From positions 372,001-436,000 of the forward strand of contig CAVXZE010000021.1 in the NCBI GenBank assembly GCA_963766175.1: 64,000 nucleotides of DNA, in the 5' to 3' direction. Below are positions 53,524 to 61,942 of this stretch, piece by piece. The stretch's first letter is position 1. The number at the start of each line of letters is the position of its first letter. The DNA comes from CAVXZE01 sp963766175 (GTDB taxonomy: Bacteria > Myxococcota_A > UBA9160 > UBA6930). The notes beneath the pieces are model-generated. The model was not told where the DNA came from, ran no database searches, and saw nothing but the letters and a program-made list of their open reading frames with translations. Both the position numbers and the translations under genes were made by a program.

Positions 53524-54255
53524 GTGCCGAAACGCGTCACCCTACTGCTGATCGATGCGGGCGCGAGTTCCATGGCGCGACTCTCTCAGCGTCTCCGAGA
53601 GCTCGGCTACCGGGTGCTCCGCACCAAGACGATGGAGCAAGGCCGCGCGGCCCTCTCCGATCGTCGATTCTCCATGACCGTCGCGGTGATCCCTCCGGAT
53701 CTGCCTGTTCCCGATATGAATCGGGCCCTGGCAGCCCTGCGCGCCCCGGCGAGGGGACCGATGCTCCGTTTCGTCGCGACCGGAGAGAAGCCCGACGCCA
53801 ACGAGCGAAGCCTGCTCCGCCGCGCCGGGGTCGAGTTCGCCCTGTGGGATCCTTTCGACGACCACACCCTGCAGTTCCAGATCAATCGCGCTCTGGCCGA
53901 GATCACACCGTCGCCGCGCAGGCGTCAGGCGGTGCGGGTTCCCACCAACTGGCCCGTGCGCGTCACGACAGGCAAGCGGGAGAAGCAGGCCAAGATCTAC
54001 TGCGTCTCAGCGGAGGGTGCGTATCTGGCGACCCCCCGCCCCTCGCTTCCCAAGGCATTGATCCACTTCTCGTTGCCGCTCCCCTCCGGTGACCTGCGGC
54101 TCTCGGGCGAAGTGGTAATGACCAACGTCCCCGGGAATCTGGTGCGGGGGAATCTTCCCGTCGGGATGGGCGTGCGATTCACCGGACACTCCCGCAAGAT
54201 CGAGCAGTCGATCCTCGCCTTCATCGAAGAGCGCGCCCGGGCGCTCCTCGTATAG
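53524..54255 (+). CDS. Receiver-like plus PilZ domain protein, 243 aa
   Basis: Residues 1-125 look like a pseudo-receiver (VTLLLIDAGASSMARLSQRL and a helix/strand alternation), without the phosphorylatable Asp in the expected place. Residues about 135-235 form a PilZ domain: RRRQAVRVPTNWPVRV holds the RxxxR motif and YCVSAEGAYLATP the [D/N]xSxxG position, with Cys in place of the Asp/Asn. It probably binds c-di-GMP. GTG is the start. Its TAG stop is the first three bases of a half-copy of the palindromic element. Confidence 0.85.
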   Translation: MPKRVTLLLIDAGASSMARLSQRLRELGYRVLRTKTMEQGRAALSDRRFSMTVAVIPPDLPVPDMNRALAALRAPARGPMLRFVATGEKPDANERSLLRRAGVEFALWDPFDDHTLQFQINRALAEITPSPRRRQAVRVPTNWPVRVTTGKREKQAKIYCVSAEGAYLATPRPSLPKALIHFSLPLPSGDLRLSGEVVMTNVPGNLVRGNLPVGMGVRFTGHSRKIEQSILAFIEERARALLV

Positions 54256-54306
54256 CCCGCATTTCTCCCCAGCTCGCTACTGAGGCCGCCCTGCGTGCGC
54301 GGCCTC
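54253..54306. repeat. Half-copy of the palindromic element at the PilZ stop codon, followed by a hairpin
   Basis: The segment from 54253 begins TAGCCCGCATTTCTCCCCAG and matches the arm of the 21146-21328 element at all but about four positions over 35 bases. Its leading TAG is the stop codon of the PilZ gene. GAGGCCGC (54282-54289) and GCGGCCTC (54299-54306) then form an 8-bp hairpin. The opposite arm is absent. Confidence 0.75.
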
Positions 54307-54327
54307 GATCGCGTACTTTCTCTCGCC

Positions 54328-55014
54328 ATGAGTGAGAACGCGATCGGCTATCAGCTGAAGGGGACCGTCGCCACACTGCACTTCGACGACGGCAAGGCGA
54401 ACGCGCTCTCTCCCGTGGCCATCGATGGACTGACGGCAGGATTGGATCGGGCCGAGGGAGAGGCGGAGGCGGTGCTCCTGGCCGGGAGACCGGGGCGCTT
54501 CTCTGCGGGCTTCGACCTCTCCACGATGAAGATGGGACCCGATGCAGCGCGCGGCATGGTCTCCGCGGGAGCGGAGCTGCTGATGCGCCTGTACGAGTCA
54601 CCGCTCCCGATCGTGATGGCCTGTACCGGCCACGCCCTGGCGATGGGGGCGGTGCTTCTGCTCGGATCCGATTTCCGCATCGGCGCGGCCGGGGACTTCA
54701 AGATCGGACTCAACGAGGTCTCGATCCGAATGACCCTGCCCGTGTTCGCGGTGGAGATCGCCCGGGATCGACTCTCGAAGCGCCACTTCCACAGGTCCGT
54801 GATCCTGGCGGAGATCTACACGCCGGAGGGAGCCGTGGATGCGGGCTATCTGGACCGGGTCGTCCCCGCCGAACGGCTCGCCGAGGACGCGATGGCCGAG
54901 GCAGAGCGACTGGCCGCTCTCCCGCGACGCGCCTTCAGCGAGACGAAGCTGAGAGTCCGGGGCGCCAGCATCGAGCGCATCCGCGACGCCATCCGGCGCG
55001 CGGGCGCTCTCTGA
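54328..55014 (+). CDS. Enoyl-CoA hydratase/isomerase family protein, 228 aa
   Basis: Compact crotonase domain. GRPGRFSAGFDLSTM and TGHALAMGAVLLLGSDFRIGA make the two halves of the oxyanion hole; GLNEVSIRMTLP carries a glutamate at the usual catalytic position. It is shorter than typical hydratases (about 260) and ends soon after the trimerisation helices. ATG 54328 (MSENAIGYQL) is chosen over an in-frame start upstream that would run into the repeat. It precedes the alkaline phosphatase gene by 41 bp. Confidence 0.88.
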   Translation: MSENAIGYQLKGTVATLHFDDGKANALSPVAIDGLTAGLDRAEGEAEAVLLAGRPGRFSAGFDLSTMKMGPDAARGMVSAGAELLMRLYESPLPIVMACTGHALAMGAVLLLGSDFRIGAAGDFKIGLNEVSIRMTLPVFAVEIARDRLSKRHFHRSVILAEIYTPEGAVDAGYLDRVVPAERLAEDAMAEAERLAALPRRAFSETKLRVRGASIERIRDAIRRAGAL

Positions 55015-55055
55015 ACACGGCTAAAATGGATCTCGGAAAAGGAGGTCTCTCGCAG

Positions 55056-56627
55056 ATGGCTGTTCCGCGAATGGCTCTGGCTCTGCTCCTGCTGGCGTCG
55101 CCGGTGTGGGCCGAGGCAGAAGCACAGAATCCCTGGTTCGCCTCCGGACGCGCCGCGGTGGAGCGGGCGCGGGCGCGGACACCCGAAGCGGGAGCCGCAA
55201 AGAACGCGATCCTGTTCCTGGGAGACGGGATGGGGATCTCCACGATCACCGCCGCCCGGATCCTGGAGGGACAGCAGCGCGGCGAGACCGGTGAGGAGAA
55301 CCAGCTCAGCTTCGAGACGCTTCCCCACATCGCACTCGCCAAGACCTACAACACGGATCAGCAGGTCGCCGATTCTGCCGGAACCATGACCGCGATTGCC
55401 TCCGGAGTGAAGACCAGGGCGGGGGTTCTCGGCGTGAGTGATCGCGTTCAGCTGGGGAATCACGAGAGCGTGGCCGAGAGCCGCGTCGCCACCATCCTCG
55501 AGCAGGCCGAGGAGCGAGGGCTTTCCACGGGAATCGTCACCAACACGAGGCTGACACACGCGACCCCCGCCGCCCTCTATGCACACGCGCCGCACCGGGA
55601 TTGGGAGAACGACACCCAGCTCTCGGACGCGGCGCGAAAGGCCGACTTCCCCGACATCGCGCGGCAGTTGGTCGAGTTCTCCTTCGGCGACGGAATCGAG
55701 GTGGCGCTGGGAGGCGGACGCTCCAACTTCCTCCCCGCCAACGGCCGGGATCCCGAGGAGCCTTCGCTGCCGGGCGTCCGCTGGGACGAACGCGACCTGA
55801 CGGCGGAGTGGCGCGGGCGCTTGCCCCGATCGGCGTTCGTCTGGAACCGGGAACAGCTCGAGGCTGTGGACCCGGCGACGACCGATCACCTTCTGGGCCT
55901 CTTCGACGCTTCCCACATGGAGTTCGAAATCGATCGTAGCGGCGACGTCGGCGGCGAGCCGTCGCTGTCGGAGATGACGGCGAAGGCGATCGAGATCCTG
56001 TCGCGAAATCCGCGGGGGTTCTTCCTGATGGTGGAGGGCGGTCGCATCGACCACGGGCACCACGCCGGAAACGCGACGCGGGCCCTCACCGAGACCATCG
56101 AGTTCTCCAACGCGGTCCGCACCGCCATCGCGAAGATCGACCCGGAGGAGACCCTGATCGTGGTCACCGCGGACCACAGCCACCCCTTCACCATCGCCGG
56201 TCATCCGACCCGCGGGAACGCCATTCTCGGCAAGGTGGTCGGAAACGATCGGCAGGGCGAACCAGCAGAAAAGCCGGCGAAGGATCAGCTGGGCCTGCCC
56301 TACACCACGCTCGGCTACCAGAGCGGACCCGGCTACACGGGCGCATCCGATGCTCAGCCGGAAGGCGCCAAGCACTTTCCCCACTCTCCGCGAAAGGTTC
56401 AGGGCATCACCGCCGGCCGACCGGATCTGACGGACATCGACACCGCCAGTCCCGACTACCTCCAGGAGGCCACCATCCCGCTCCGCTACGGGACCCACGG
56501 CGGCGAGGACGTGACCATCCACACGGGCGGGCCGGGAGCCGCGCTCTTCGACGGCGTCCAGGAGCAGCACTTCATCTACCACGCGATGGTGGAGGCCCTG
56601 GGCTGGAACCGGACGGAGCAACCATGA
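55056..56627 (+). CDS. Alkaline phosphatase (PhoA family), 523 aa
   Basis: Signal peptide (MALALLLLASPVWA), then a full metal-dependent alkaline phosphatase domain. NAILFLGDGMG provides metal ligand Asp57, DSAGTMTA gives the nucleophile Ser107, and VEGGRIDHGHHAGN plus VTADHSHPFTI supply further Zn/Mg ligands. A GTHGGEDVTIHTGGPGA motif completes the site. A secreted or periplasmic phosphomonoesterase is expected. The start at ATG 55056 is set by a perfect AGGAGGT Shine-Dalgarno at 55040-55046 (9-nt spacing). The stop overlaps the amidase gene in ATGA. Confidence 0.95.
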   Translation: MAVPRMALALLLLASPVWAEAEAQNPWFASGRAAVERARARTPEAGAAKNAILFLGDGMGISTITAARILEGQQRGETGEENQLSFETLPHIALAKTYNTDQQVADSAGTMTAIASGVKTRAGVLGVSDRVQLGNHESVAESRVATILEQAEERGLSTGIVTNTRLTHATPAALYAHAPHRDWENDTQLSDAARKADFPDIARQLVEFSFGDGIEVALGGGRSNFLPANGRDPEEPSLPGVRWDERDLTAEWRGRLPRSAFVWNREQLEAVDPATTDHLLGLFDASHMEFEIDRSGDVGGEPSLSEMTAKAIEILSRNPRGFFLMVEGGRIDHGHHAGNATRALTETIEFSNAVRTAIAKIDPEETLIVVTADHSHPFTIAGHPTRGNAILGKVVGNDRQGEPAEKPAKDQLGLPYTTLGYQSGPGYTGASDAQPEGAKHFPHSPRKVQGITAGRPDLTDIDTASPDYLQEATIPLRYGTHGGEDVTIHTGGPGAALFDGVQEQHFIYHAMVEALGWNRTEQP

Positions 56628-57403
56628 GCACGATTCGGGTTGCGGTGGGAGAGATGGACGCGGCGCTGTTGCCGGGCACGGAGAGCTGGGCGGGTCTGAT
56701 CGCGGACCTCGACCGCGCGAAGCCGGACATCTTCCTGTTGAACGAGCTCCCGTTCGGTCCCTGGCTCGGAGCCGGATCGACCTTCGATCCCGCCGCCTGG
56801 AGACAATCCGTCGCCGACCACGAAGCCGGAATCGCGGCGCTCGAGGATCTCGGCGTAGGGATCGTCCTCGGGAGTCGTTCGGTCGAGCGCCAGGGGCGGC
56901 GCTGCAACGAGGGATTCGTCTGGACGCCGCAAGAGGGAGTTCGAGCCGCCCATACGAAGCAGCACATTCCAAATACGCCGCCGAGCTATTGCGAAACGGT
57001 CTGGTATGAACCCGATGAGCTTCGGTTCCAGGTCGTTCAAGCCGGACCTCTCCGAGTCGGCTTTCTGATCTGCACCGACGTCATGTTCACGGAGCACGCC
57101 CGCCGATACGGGCGCGACGGTGTGCATCTGATCGCCGTGCCCCGGGCAATGCCGGTCGAAGCGGCCCACATCTTCGACGTCGGGCTCCAGATGGCTGCGA
57201 TTGCATCGGGCTGCTACGTAGCCTCGTCGAACCGCAAAGGGCACGACTCGGCGGGGGGCCTCTTCGAGGGGCGCGGATGCATCGTCGATCCCGGCGGACA
57301 GACGGTCGCCCAGAGTTCAGCGTTCGACCGTATCGTCGCGCACGAGATCTCTACCGAGTTCGTCGCGTGGAAGCAGAGCTTCTACCCCTGCGACGTCGAA
57401 TGA
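56624..57403 (+). CDS. Nitrilase-superfamily carbon-nitrogen hydrolase, 259 aa
   Basis: Catalytic triad Glu41 (LLNELPFGPW), Lys112 (HTKQHIPN) and Cys150 (FLICTDVMF) is complete. The fold is a single nitrilase domain with no signal peptide. It probably cleaves an amide or carbamoyl C-N bond of an unknown substrate. It is translationally coupled to the alkaline phosphatase by a 4-bp overlap, an unusual pair since one is exported and the other looks cytoplasmic. Its 3' end overlaps the convergent Gfo/Idh/MocA gene by 22 bp. Confidence 0.9.
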   Translation: MSTIRVAVGEMDAALLPGTESWAGLIADLDRAKPDIFLLNELPFGPWLGAGSTFDPAAWRQSVADHEAGIAALEDLGVGIVLGSRSVERQGRRCNEGFVWTPQEGVRAAHTKQHIPNTPPSYCETVWYEPDELRFQVVQAGPLRVGFLICTDVMFTEHARRYGRDGVHLIAVPRAMPVEAAHIFDVGLQMAAIASGCYVASSNRKGHDSAGGLFEGRGCIVDPGGQTVAQSSAFDRIVAHEISTEFVAWKQSFYPCDVE

Positions 57404-58413
57404 GCCGAGGGGTCCGCGGTGGTGACCGGGCGGAGGGGTAGCCCGGCCTTCTCGTAGATCGCGTCGATCACCCGCATGTTGGCGATGGCGTCCCTGGCGT
57501 CGGTCGCCATGGGTGTGCCGTCGCGCAGCAGCTTCACGAAGGCCTCGAGCTGGTGGGTATAGGTCGCCCGTCCGGCGATGTGCTCCCTGCCGTTTCCGTG
57601 GGGACCGCGCAGCTTGAGGCGGTGATACAGGTGGGGTGCGATGGGGTTCAGCACCACCATCTCCCCCGCGTCGCCCCGAACCCGCGCGCTCGCCCGGACC
57701 AGGACACTGGAGAAGAGCGAACAGGTGATCCGCCCGGTGCGACCGTCGGAAAAGCGGAAATCAGCCCTCATGGCGCGGTCCACCCGCGGCGAGGAGAGCC
57801 GCGCCTCGGCGCGCGTCACGGTGGGCTCGGCACCGGCGAGGAAACGAACGATGTTGATCGCGTAACAACCCACGTCCATGGTGGCCCCACCGGCCAGCTC
57901 GAAGCGGAAGCGGATGTCACCGGGCCGGATCAGCGGAACGCACAGATGCGCCTCGATGTGCTCGACCCTGCCGAGGCTTCCACCGTCGACGATCTCCTTC
58001 ATGCGCGCCGCCAGTGGGTGGTAGCGCCAGTGGAAGGCCTCGACGAGGCAGCGTCCTGTCTCACCGGCGATCTCGGCCATTCGCTCCGCCTCCGCGGCAT
58101 TCGAGGCCATCGGCTTCTCGCAGAGGACGTGTTTTCCCAGGCGCAGCGCCCGGATCGTCCACTCGCCGTGGAGACCGTTGGGGAGGGGGTTGTAGATCGC
58201 GTCGATCTCCGGATCGGCGATCAACGCCTCGTAGCTGGGTTGGACTCGCGGAATCCGGTGCTTCCGGGCGAAGGCCCTGGCTCTCTCGGCGTCGCGGGCG
58301 GCGACGGCGACGACGCGCGCACCCTCGACCTGACGCGAGGGTCGGATCAGCGCCATCGGCGCGATCCGCGCCGCGCCCAGGATCCCGATGCGCACTTCGG
58401 ACGCCCCTTCCAC
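57382..58413 (-). CDS. Gfo/Idh/MocA-family NAD(P)-dependent oxidoreductase, 343 aa
   Basis: Rossmann N-terminus IGILGAARIAPMALI, then YEALIADPEIDAIYNPLPNGLHGEWTIRALRLGKHVLCEKPMASN carrying the EKP motif with the catalytic Lys. The alpha/beta C-terminal domain contains GGATMDVGCYAINIVRFLAG with the family GCY motif. It probably oxidises a sugar or polyol-like hydroxyl. GTG 58413 is favoured because AAGGAGGA lies 9 nt upstream. It follows the PpiC gene by 14 bp on the same strand. Confidence 0.92.
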   Translation of the reverse strand: MEGASEVRIGILGAARIAPMALIRPSRQVEGARVVAVAARDAERARAFARKHRIPRVQPSYEALIADPEIDAIYNPLPNGLHGEWTIRALRLGKHVLCEKPMASNAAEAERMAEIAGETGRCLVEAFHWRYHPLAARMKEIVDGGSLGRVEHIEAHLCVPLIRPGDIRFRFELAGGATMDVGCYAINIVRFLAGAEPTVTRAEARLSSPRVDRAMRADFRFSDGRTGRITCSLFSSVLVRASARVRGDAGEMVVLNPIAPHLYHRLKLRGPHGNGREHIAGRATYTHQLEAFVKLLRDGTPMATDARDAIANMRVIDAIYEKAGLPLRPVTTADPSAHSTSQG

Positions 58414-58427
58414 GCTCGCATTCCTCC

Positions 58428-59309
58428 TTACGGCAGCTGCGGAGCGACGACGATCTCGGCCTGATCGCGAAGCTCGTCGAGGTATTCGCGAAGGGCGCGA
58501 TCCCCGGCGCGCCGCACCCACTCGGTGCGGACCTGTTCTTCGATCTCCGAGAGATCGGGAGTCCGGGGAAGCTCGCGCTCCACGAGCTGGAGCAGGTGGT
58601 AGCCCGTCCCCGAGCGAATCGGCTGGCTCACCTCTCCGATCTCGAGCTCGAAGGCAGCCCTGAGTGCCGTGGGGCCGAGATACTCCCGAAGCTTGGTGGC
58701 GGGGAGGAGCACATCCGGAAGCGGCGACACCTCCGGGTCACCGTAGTCGCCGCGCAGCTCGGCCAGGGCCTGCCCCGGCTCGATGAGGTCTCTCACCCTC
58801 TTCGCCCGCTCGGCGGCCGCCTGCTGCTCCGACGAGCTGGGAACGCGGAAGAAGAGCTGGTGCACTCGCATCCTCCCTGGCTGGGTGAAGAAGTCGCGGT
58901 GCTCATCGTAGAAATCGCGAAGCTCCGAAGCCGTGGGCTTCCGATCCTCGACCTCCACCAGGATCGAGCGAATCATCGCCGCGGTGACGTTGGCGCGAAT
59001 CCTGCGGTCGCTCTCCGCCAGCCCCAGCTCGAGGCCTCGCTGGACGAGCACCTCCTCGTCGATCATCCGGTCGAGAACATGGCGCCGGGACTTCTCGTCG
59101 GCAGCCTCGCGGGTGTCTCGCTCCAGGCCCGCGACCAGACGCAGGTAGTCGTCGGTCAGAATCTCGGAGCCGTTCACCCGCGCGACCACTCGCTCGGGGA
59201 GCGCGTCCCCCGGGCCAGCGTCGGTCGCGATCAGGCCGCGAGCCGCCATCACCAGGCCCGCCACGGCACCCACCGCGAGCACTACCACCGCCCGCCTGCG
59301 ATCCGCCAT
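58428..59309 (-). CDS. PpiC/SurA-like periplasmic peptidyl-prolyl isomerase, 293 aa
   Basis: An N-terminal signal anchor (AVVVLAVGAVAGLVMAA) is followed by a SurA-N-like helical region (VVARVNGSEILTDDYLRLVAGLERD). The parvulin domain comprises MRVHQLFFRVPSSSEQQAAAERAKRVRDLIEPG and a closing SGTGYHLLQLVERE. It probably assists outer-membrane or secreted protein folding, anchored to the inner membrane. ATG 59309 is preferred; an in-frame ATG at 59333 is possible. The Gfo/Idh/MocA gene follows closely, which may reflect simple read-through. Confidence 0.85.
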   Translation of the reverse strand: MADRRRAVVVLAVGAVAGLVMAARGLIATDAGPGDALPERVVARVNGSEILTDDYLRLVAGLERDTREAADEKSRRHVLDRMIDEEVLVQRGLELGLAESDRRIRANVTAAMIRSILVEVEDRKPTASELRDFYDEHRDFFTQPGRMRVHQLFFRVPSSSEQQAAAERAKRVRDLIEPGQALAELRGDYGDPEVSPLPDVLLPATKLREYLGPTALRAAFELEIGEVSQPIRSGTGYHLLQLVERELPRTPDLSEIEEQVRTEWVRRAGDRALREYLDELRDQAEIVVAPQLP

Positions 59310-59354
59310 TCCGCCTTGCCTTTCAGGCCCCATCTTGGATCAGGCCCCTGGACC

Positions 59355-59408
59355 GGATGATCCATGAAGCTCGTAGCGAGGACGCCGAGAGTGCTCGTGA
59401 ATCATTCG
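59355..59408. repeat. Short variant of the palindromic element
   Basis: CGTAGCGAGGACGCCGAGAG here is nearly identical to the subterminal part of the 21146-21328 element. It is bracketed by imperfect inverted flanks (around GGATGATCCATGAAGC and its counterpart GTGAATCATTC). It lies in the 101-bp gap between the phosphotriesterase-like and PpiC genes, just before the stop of the former on the minus strand. Confidence 0.6.
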
Positions 59409-59410
59409 GG

Positions 59411-60358
59411 TTAGTAGGTGCCCTGCTGCTCGAAGATACGGCGCGGGTTCTCGACAGTCATGCTTCGGATCTGCTGCTGGCTGACGCCGCTCTCGCGAAG
59501 GGAGGGAATCACCACGTCGCAGACGTGCCGGTAGTCCCAGTCTGGGAGCGCCTGCTCGACCAGCGGCTTCGGAAACCAGTCGATGAAGCAGGAGGCGTCG
59601 TGAGAGAGCACCATCTGATTCTCCCAACCGCGGCGGCACAGCTCGGCGATGGTGGCCACGCGTTGCTTCGTCGGCAGGATCAGCTCGATCCCATTCCGAT
59701 CCATCCCGATGGTGCTGCCGCGCTTCAGGATCGACTCCAGGTACGAGATGTCCTCGCTGTCGCCGCAGTGTCCGATCACCACGCGGCGGAGATCCACTCC
59801 GCACTCCTCGAAGACGTCCTGCTGGGCGAGTCCGCTCTGGTTGGATACGTCGGTATGGGTCGAGATCGGCACGCCGGTGAGGCGGTGGGCCCGGGCCGTC
59901 GCCTGGAGCAGCTTCTTGTTGAAGGGCGTGACGCCGAGCCTGTCGGTGGCGCACTTGAGGATACCGGCCCGGGTGTCGGTGCCCTCGATGCCCTCTCGGA
60001 CCTCCCGGATCAGGTACTCGGCGAGCGCCTCCGCGTCCCAGGCATCCATCCAGGGCTCCTCGGTCCAGTAGAAGCCCGTGGCGGCGATCAGCTGTATTCC
60101 GCTCTTCTCGGCGACCTCGCGGATGACCCGGATGTCGCGGCCCAGATTGATGGGGGTGAGGTCGACCATGGTGCGGACGCCGCGCTCCTGCAGGGGGCCC
60201 ATCTCCCCGATCGCGTCGCGAATCAGCTTCTCCTCGTCGACGTAGTCGGGAAAACAGTGACGCATCGACCAGCTGGCGACCAGGATGTGCTCGTGCATCA
60301 GGGTAAAGCCGAGATCCCGCGTCTCGATGGGGCCGAGAACTCCATTGACCGTCGCCAC
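59411..60358 (-). CDS. Phosphotriesterase-related metal-dependent hydrolase, 315 aa
   Basis: Amidohydrolase-superfamily barrel with the binuclear metal site His22/His24 (MHEH), Lys134 in place of the carboxylated Lys (ILKCATD), His167 (STHTD), His196 (GHCGD) and Asp253 (SHDAS). Members are phosphotriesterases or lactonases; a lactonase role is as likely as a phosphotriesterase. The sequence has no signal peptide. The 288-bp gap upstream (60359-60646) must hold its promoter and that of the divergent hydrolase; I saw no clear motif there. Confidence 0.92.
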   Translation of the reverse strand: MATVNGVLGPIETRDLGFTLMHEHILVASWSMRHCFPDYVDEEKLIRDAIGEMGPLQERGVRTMVDLTPINLGRDIRVIREVAEKSGIQLIAATGFYWTEEPWMDAWDAEALAEYLIREVREGIEGTDTRAGILKCATDRLGVTPFNKKLLQATARAHRLTGVPISTHTDVSNQSGLAQQDVFEECGVDLRRVVIGHCGDSEDISYLESILKRGSTIGMDRNGIELILPTKQRVATIAELCRRGWENQMVLSHDASCFIDWFPKPLVEQALPDWDYRHVCDVVIPSLRESGVSQQQIRSMTVENPRRIFEQQGTY

Positions 60359-60646
60359 GACTCGACCTCCCTCCGACCTTACCCGCGCAGCCTGCTGACG
60401 CTTCTGTGTACAACAGGACGAAACGGACGTCGATCGGATCGGGCGGCGAGAGGGATGGAGGTGGATCGCTGCTTCCCAGCCACCTGGGAGATCGTGACCA
60501 GGGCACGATTGTCCCTGCGGGGGCCCTCTCGAAAGGGCGGTTGCGAAGAAGACGAATCCCGTCCACTATGGTGAGACAGCTCGATCGCCCCCCGGGACGG
60601 ACGATGTCAGCAGCATCTGCAGTACCTGCGGCCGGGAGGGCGTCGC

Positions 60647-61930
60647 ATGACCGGTAGGATCGGCCGGGGTGTCGGTCAGGGAATCGCGGTGGCACTCCGT
60701 TCGAGCGCAGTGCCACTCCTGGTGGGAATGCACCTGGCGGGACGAATGGGCGAGGAGAGGCGCCCGGACGCACCGCCACCCCGCTGGGACCTGCGCCTGA
60801 TCTCGAAGGCGGCTCTCGACGAGTTCTTCTTCGCCACCGAGATGGCATCCGCCACTTTCTTCTCGCTTCGGGATCGCCGGCGGGTGGTGCGCGAGATCGG
60901 GAGTGCCGAGCGCCTTTACGAGCGGAAGGGCTGGCTCCGGGAGCCGTCTCGATTCCATCGCCGCCCGCCGGCGGTGGAGAAGGTCAGCATCGACGAGCAT
61001 CGCTCCGCGTTCGGACCCTTCCAGCATCTGCGCTTCGAGAGTGGCTACGAACCCCACCCGGGAGAGCCAGGTCGGCGGCGCTTCCTGGAATACCGGGCAA
61101 ACCGCACCGTCCACATCTGGACGATGCGCCACTCCGGGCCCAACCGGTCCTGGATCGTCTGCGTCCCCGGCTACCGGATGGGACACCCGGCCGTCGACTT
61201 CGCCGGCTTCCGCGCGCGCTGGCTCTACCGGGAGCTGGGACTCAATGTCGCGATCCCGGTGATGCCGCTCCACGGCCCGCGCCGGGTGGGACGCAGGGGC
61301 GGTGACGGCTACCTGTCGGGCGACTTCCTCGACACCATCCACGCCCAGACCCAGGCCGTCTGGGACATCCGACGCCTGATCGCATGGCTGCGCGCCGAGG
61401 GCGCGCCGCACCTGGGCGTTCAGGGCGTCTCCCTGGGCGGCTACACCGCCGCGCTTCTGGCATCCCTCGAGGACGACCTCGATTGCGTGATTGCGGGAAT
61501 CCCAGCCGTCGACTTCTTGCGGCTCTTCCGAAGCCATGCACCGGCCGTTCTGATTGGCATCGCCAGTGCGATGGGAATCCGCTTCGATCGAATCGAGCAG
61601 CTGCTGCGCGTGATCTCTCCACTGGCGCATACGCCGCGCGTGCCCCGCCCGAGGCGCTACCTCTACGCGGGCGTCGCGGACCGTCTCGCGCCACCGGACC
61701 ACGCACTCGACCTCTGGCATCACTGGGATCAGCCGCGCTGCGAGTGGTATCAGGGAGGCCACGTCTCCTTTCTCTGGGAGAAGAACGTCCAGAACCTGCT
61801 GCGCGAAGCGCTCACCGCCTCCGGACTGGCTTCGCCCCGCAAGCGGAGCAGATCGAATCGCCGGCGGAAGGGCCCCGATCGGCGTCGACGACCGGCGCGG
61901 AGCGGCGGATTGGTCGGCGCAGCTCGCTGA
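60647..61930 (+). CDS. ABHD18-like alpha/beta hydrolase, 427 aa
   Basis: Large alpha/beta hydrolase with nucleophile Ser262 in QGVSLGGYTA, catalytic Asp probably in AGVADRLAPPDHA and His in QGGHVSFLW. The N-terminal 110 residues are helical and arginine-rich, as in ABHD18-like proteins. The stretch RSWIVCVPGYRMGHPAVDFAGFRARWLY-type matches the cap start of that group. The C-terminal 30 residues are highly basic (SRSNRRRKGPDRRRR). The substrate is unknown; a lipid ester is plausible. Confidence 0.85.
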   Translation: MTGRIGRGVGQGIAVALRSSAVPLLVGMHLAGRMGEERRPDAPPPRWDLRLISKAALDEFFFATEMASATFFSLRDRRRVVREIGSAERLYERKGWLREPSRFHRRPPAVEKVSIDEHRSAFGPFQHLRFESGYEPHPGEPGRRRFLEYRANRTVHIWTMRHSGPNRSWIVCVPGYRMGHPAVDFAGFRARWLYRELGLNVAIPVMPLHGPRRVGRRGGDGYLSGDFLDTIHAQTQAVWDIRRLIAWLRAEGAPHLGVQGVSLGGYTAALLASLEDDLDCVIAGIPAVDFLRLFRSHAPAVLIGIASAMGIRFDRIEQLLRVISPLAHTPRVPRPRRYLYAGVADRLAPPDHALDLWHHWDQPRCEWYQGGHVSFLWEKNVQNLLREALTASGLASPRKRSRSNRRRKGPDRRRRPARSGGLVGAAR

Positions 61931-61942
61931 GACTCGCCCTGA

